Positions 41,536-44,342 of a stretch of DNA of 44,342 bases are shown in pieces. This DNA comes from Microthrixaceae bacterium (GTDB lineage Bacteria; Actinomycetota; Acidimicrobiia; Acidimicrobiales; Microtrichaceae): contig JADLFH010000039.1 in assembly GCA_020845705.1 (NCBI GenBank), positions 1 to 44,342 on the forward strand, given 5' to 3'. The notes under the pieces are model-generated. The model did not search any database and had not been told where the DNA came from. It was given only the letters and a program-made list of their open reading frames with translations. A program made the position numbers and the translations under genes. Positions within the stretch are counted from its first letter, which is position 1; each line of letters begins with the position of its first letter.

Positions 41536-42587
41536 GCGACGGACACCTGATCGCTGAGGTACACGTCCTGGATGGCGTTGAGTAGCTCGACGCCCTCGGC
41601 CATGGGCCGCTGGAACGCCTTGCGGCCCGAGATGAGCCCCATGCCACCGGCACGCTTGTTGATGACAGCCGTTCGCACGGCCTCGGCCAGGTCGGTCTGG
41701 CCGGAGGAGGCGCCACCGCTGTTGATGAGACCGATGCGGCCCATGTAGCAGTTGGCCACCTGATAGCGGGCCAGGTCGATGGGGTGATCGGTGGTGAGGT
41801 CGGAATAGACCAGCTTGTGGGTCTTGCCGTACTTCTCGAACGCGTTGTACCCACCGTTGCACTCGGGGAGCTTCTGCTTGATGATGTCGGCCTCGATCGT
41901 GACACCGATGTGGTTGGCCTGGCCGGTGAGATCGGCCGAGGAGTGGTAGTCGACGCCGTCCTTGTTGAACGCCGAGTTGCGCAGATAGCACCACAGGACG
42001 GTGAACATGCCCAGGCTGTGAGCCTCCTCGAACGCCGCGGACACCTCTTGGATCTGGCGCGTCGCGTTGTCGGACCCGAAGTAGATCGTGGCACCCACGC
42101 CCGACGCGCCCAGGTCGTAGGCCTGCTGCACGGACCCGAACATGATCTGGTCGAACTGGTTCGGGTACGTGAGCAGCTCGTTGTGGTTGAGCTTCACGAT
42201 GAAGGGGATCCGGTGCGCGTAACGCCGCGAGGCCAGTCCCAACACACCGAAGGTGGTGGCTACTGCGTTGCAGCCGCCTTCCATAGCGAGCTCGACGATC
42301 TTCAGCGGGTCGAAGTAGGCGGGGTTCGGCGCGAACGATGCGGCACCGGAGTGCTCGATGCCCTGGTCTACCGGCAGGATCGACACGTAGCCGGTGCCGC
42401 CGAGCCGTCCATGGGAGACCAACGACTGGAGGCTGCGCAGAACCTGGGGCGAGCGGTCGCTCAGCCCGAAGACCCGGTCGACCGAGTCTGGCCCTGGGAG
42501 GGTCAGGTCTTCACGCTTGATGGTCTTGGACTCGTAGGACAGAAGGTTGTCGGCTTCGTCGCCGAGCAGGCTGTGGATGTCAACCAC
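41532..42587 (-). CDS. fbaB: Class I fructose-bisphosphate aldolase (FbaB/DhnA type)
   Basis: This 351-residue cytosolic enzyme cleaves fructose-1,6-bisphosphate into DHAP and glyceraldehyde-3-phosphate through a Schiff-base Lys. Motifs include [18 protein letters not shown] at the N-terminal half, [35 protein letters not shown], and the C-terminal [41 protein letters not shown]. These match the FbaB family, not the class II zinc enzyme. The GTG at 42587 is chosen because AGGGAG lies 9 nt before it; an ATG 69 nt further upstream lacks this. It heads the fba-HAD-tlyA-nadK set. Confidence 0.92.
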   Translation of the reverse strand: MVDIHSLLGDEADNLLSYESKTIKREDLTLPGPDSVDRVFGLSDRSPQVLRSLQSLVSHGRLGGTGYVSILPVDQGIEHSGAASFAPNPAYFDPLKIVELAMEGGCNAVATTFGVLGLASRRYAHRIPFIVKLNHNELLTYPNQFDQIMFGSVQQAYDLGASGVGATIYFGSDNATRQIQEVSAAFEEAHSLGMFTVLWCYLRNSAFNKDGVDYHSSADLTGQANHIGVTIEADIIKQKLPECNGGYNAFEKYGKTHKLVYSDLTTDHPIDLARYQVANCYMGRIGLINSGGASSGQTDLAEAVRTAVINKRAGGMGLISGRKAFQRPMAEGVELLNAIQDVYLSDQVSVA

Positions 42588-42596
42588 GGTTGTTTG

Positions 42597-42602
42597 CTCC
42601 CT
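42597..42602 (-). promoter_or_regulatory. Shine-Dalgarno of the aldolase gene
   Basis: AGGGAG lies 9 nt before the aldolase GTG start and supports this start over an ATG further upstream. This gene is among the few in the window with a clear ribosome binding site. Confidence 0.6.
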
Positions 42603-42681
42603 GGGTCGCGCTCTATGCGTCTTCGGATCGAGTGTGGCGCAAGGGTACGGGAGCACCCAGGCGCCGGGCCAAGCCGGGCTC

Positions 42682-43572
42682 TCAGCTCCCCAGGGCCACT
42701 AGACGATCGGCCGAATCGGCCAGCTCACGGTCGTGTCCCACGATCCAGCCGAAGGTGGCCCGGGCACGGGGCAGGTCGCCGGCTCGCTCGTAGAGATCGC
42801 CCAGAGCGTAGGCGCGTCGCAGATGGTGATCCGCGGGCCGCTTCGGCGGACGCCAGCCGCGCTCCAAGAGGCGTACCGCGTCCGCGAGCCGCCCCCGGTC
42901 GGCCAGCGATCCGGCCACGACGATTCGACCTTCGGTGACCAGCGACGCTGAAGGAGACGCCTCGCGCAACTCATCCCACAGCTCGTCAACGACCTTGAAA
43001 CGACGCAGTGCCCGATAGCAGTCGGCCAACACCGGATGCTGCTCGGTGCTGTCGCCGGCGAGAACCCGGAACCGCTCGAGCTCCGCAGCCGCATCCCGGT
43101 AGCGGCCTAGCCGGTAGAGCGTGAGCCCGTAGAGCTCTCTGGGTGTCGCTGCGGCCGGAACCTCCTCGACGATCGCCTTCAAGACACGCCTCGCCTCGCC
43201 GAAGCGCTCGGCTCCGAACGCGGCAGCGGCGTCTGAGACCCTGCCGGCAAGCACCGCCGCCCGCTTGGCACCCACAAGGCCGACCAGCTCCTCTACCTCC
43301 ATCGCGGGAGCCGACGGCGATGAGGGCCTACGTGGTCGAGGTTTCGGGGCCGCGCCGGACGCCGGACCCTCGTCGATCCACCGATCGGGCGGTGCCGGCC
43401 GCGGCCCACTGCGCTCGATCGGGTTCCGGGAGATCCGGATCGGCCTGCCGTCCTTGGTGCGCGGCGGCTCAGGACGTGGAGCCCGCCCTGCCGATGGTCT
43501 TCCCGGCGGACCGCTCTTCCGGGGCGCCCCGCCGCGGCCCTCTCGTGACGGCGGACGACGTTCCGGGGCCAT
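42682..43572 (-). CDS. TPR-like protein with basic Pro-rich N-terminus
   Basis: This 296-residue protein has a disordered first 95 residues rich in Pro, Arg and Gly ([18 protein letters not shown] and similar). A helical-repeat domain follows: [73 protein letters not shown] and [23 protein letters not shown] are TPR-like 34-residue helix pairs. In M. tuberculosis the gene before the HAD phosphatase, Rv1691, is a hypothetical repeat protein, so this may be its counterpart. It has a TACGCT hexamer 8 nt before the ATG and two LexA-like palindromes further upstream. Function unknown. Confidence 0.85.
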   Translation of the reverse strand: MAPERRPPSREGRGGAPRKSGPPGRPSAGRAPRPEPPRTKDGRPIRISRNPIERSGPRPAPPDRWIDEGPASGAAPKPRPRRPSSPSAPAMEVEELVGLVGAKRAAVLAGRVSDAAAAFGAERFGEARRVLKAIVEEVPAAATPRELYGLTLYRLGRYRDAAAELERFRVLAGDSTEQHPVLADCYRALRRFKVVDELWDELREASPSASLVTEGRIVVAGSLADRGRLADAVRLLERGWRPPKRPADHHLRRAYALGDLYERAGDLPRARATFGWIVGHDRELADSADRLVALGS

Positions 43573-43580
43573 GACCACAT

Positions 43581-43586
43581 AGCGTA
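43581..43586 (-). promoter_or_regulatory. -10-like hexamer of the TPR-like gene
   Basis: TACGCT ends 8 nt before the ATG, in leaderless spacing. Confidence 0.45.
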
Positions 43587-43611
43587 CCCGCACTGCACCA
43601 CCCCCCCGGGC

Positions 43612-43664
43612 CCGAACTTGCGTACGAATCCGCGGTTGGACGACGCACTCGTACGCAGGTTCGA
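43612..43664. promoter_or_regulatory. Pair of LexA-box-like palindromes in inverted orientation
   Basis: CCGAACTTGCGTACGA (43612-43627) and TCGTACGCAGGTTCGA (43649-43664) match the actinobacterial SOS consensus TCGAAC-N4-GTTCGA at 10 and 11 of 12 defined bases. Together they form an imperfect inverted repeat (43613-43627 against 43649-43663, 14 of 15 paired) with a 21-nt spacer. The nearer site begins 25 nt upstream of the TPR gene -10-like hexamer. Assignment as a LexA target is inference. Confidence 0.4.
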
Positions 43665-43712
43665 AGGGCGGCGTGTGGGCGGAAACCGCCAAGACCCTGG
43701 AACCCGAAACGT

Positions 43713-43744
43713 CAAAAGGGACGCTCACTGGAGCGTCCCTTTTG
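43713..43744 (-). terminator. Intrinsic terminator of the rRNA operon
   Basis: A perfect 14-bp stem, CAAAAGGGACGCTC paired with GAGCGTCCCTTTTG, closes a 4-nt loop just after the 5S gene. On the minus strand the stem ends in TTTT. The A/T-flanked symmetry means it could also act from the other side. Confidence 0.9.
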
Positions 43745-43750
43745 TAAGAA

Positions 43751-43867
<117 letters not shown>

Positions 43868-43887
43868 ATCAGTTGTCAACTCAGAAT

Positions 43888-43907
43888 AGGAGGCGGATCA
43901 GCCTCCT
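43888..43907. other. Hairpin in the 23S-5S spacer
   Basis: AGGAGGC and GCCTCCT form a perfect 7-bp stem with the 6-nt loop GGATCA. A processing hairpin for separating 23S and 5S from the precursor is likely. The rest of the 86-nt spacer shows no gene. Confidence 0.45.
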
Positions 43908-43953
43908 CCTCGAGGACTTCATAGCGAGCACGAGCAGGGTCGAAGAATAAGAA

Positions 43954-44342
<389 letters not shown>

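Overview
This is a gene-dense, high-GC (about 65-70%) bacterial chromosome window. It looks actinobacterial (Actinomycetota) and most likely belongs to Acidimicrobiia or a close relative. The placement is inference from gene content: an F420-type CofC, SteA/SteB, an actinobacterial acyl-CoA carboxylase beta chain, and ATGA/GTGA/TGATG gene overlaps. The order HAD - tlyA - nadK - recN - steA - steB ... pyrG - nudix - xerD ... scpA - scpB - rluB ... cmk ... der also matches, from memory, the Mycobacterium tuberculosis Rv1691-Rv1713 region, with extra genes inserted. No tRNA, insertion sequence, prophage, CRISPR array or origin was seen, and no gene-free stretch exceeds 300 bases.

Left part (1-10.4 kb): the 3' end of an HNH endonuclease gene is cut by the window edge. 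A minus-strand operon follows (gpsA, a 497-residue unknown, an rpiB-like isomerase). Next comes a plus-strand cluster of two TadE-like pseudopilins and a TadG-like protein with a mucin-like Thr tail. Then come cofC and an overlapping LmbE-family deacetylase. A minus-strand sugar-type ABC importer (two permeases and a lipoprotein, no ATPase) is preceded by a six-codon leader ORF.

Middle part (10.2-30.3 kb): acyl-CoA carboxylase with a tiny zinc-ribbon membrane protein; a membrane SpoIIE phosphatase; radical-SAM/PDZ (DUF512) overlapping der; divergent ispH with a CopD-like membrane protein; the aroH-tyrA-aroA-cmk-plsC operon; the scpA-scpB-rluB operon; divergent trpS; and the pyrG-nudix-xerD-HD-58-residue membrane protein operon. 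A GT-C-like membrane glycosyltransferase gene is divergent from pyrG.

Right part (30.2-44.3 kb): an envelope-assembly operon (recN, a MraY/WecA-like protein, steA, steB, murJ, and a large alkaline-phosphatase-fold/polytopic protein). Then come fba-HAD-tlyA-nadK, a TPR-like protein gene, and the 3' end of an rRNA operon (23S and 5S with a strong terminator).

The clearest regulatory pattern is a TAnnnT hexamer 6-9 nt upstream of most first genes of transcription units, with no Shine-Dalgarno sequence in between. This suggests leaderless mRNAs are common here. The most interesting candidates are the AlkP-fold/membrane protein and the His-motif-lacking MraY-like protein in the ste-murJ operon, the six-codon leader ORF before the ABC importer, the CTG start of the HAD gene, and paired LexA-box-like palindromes upstream of the TPR gene.
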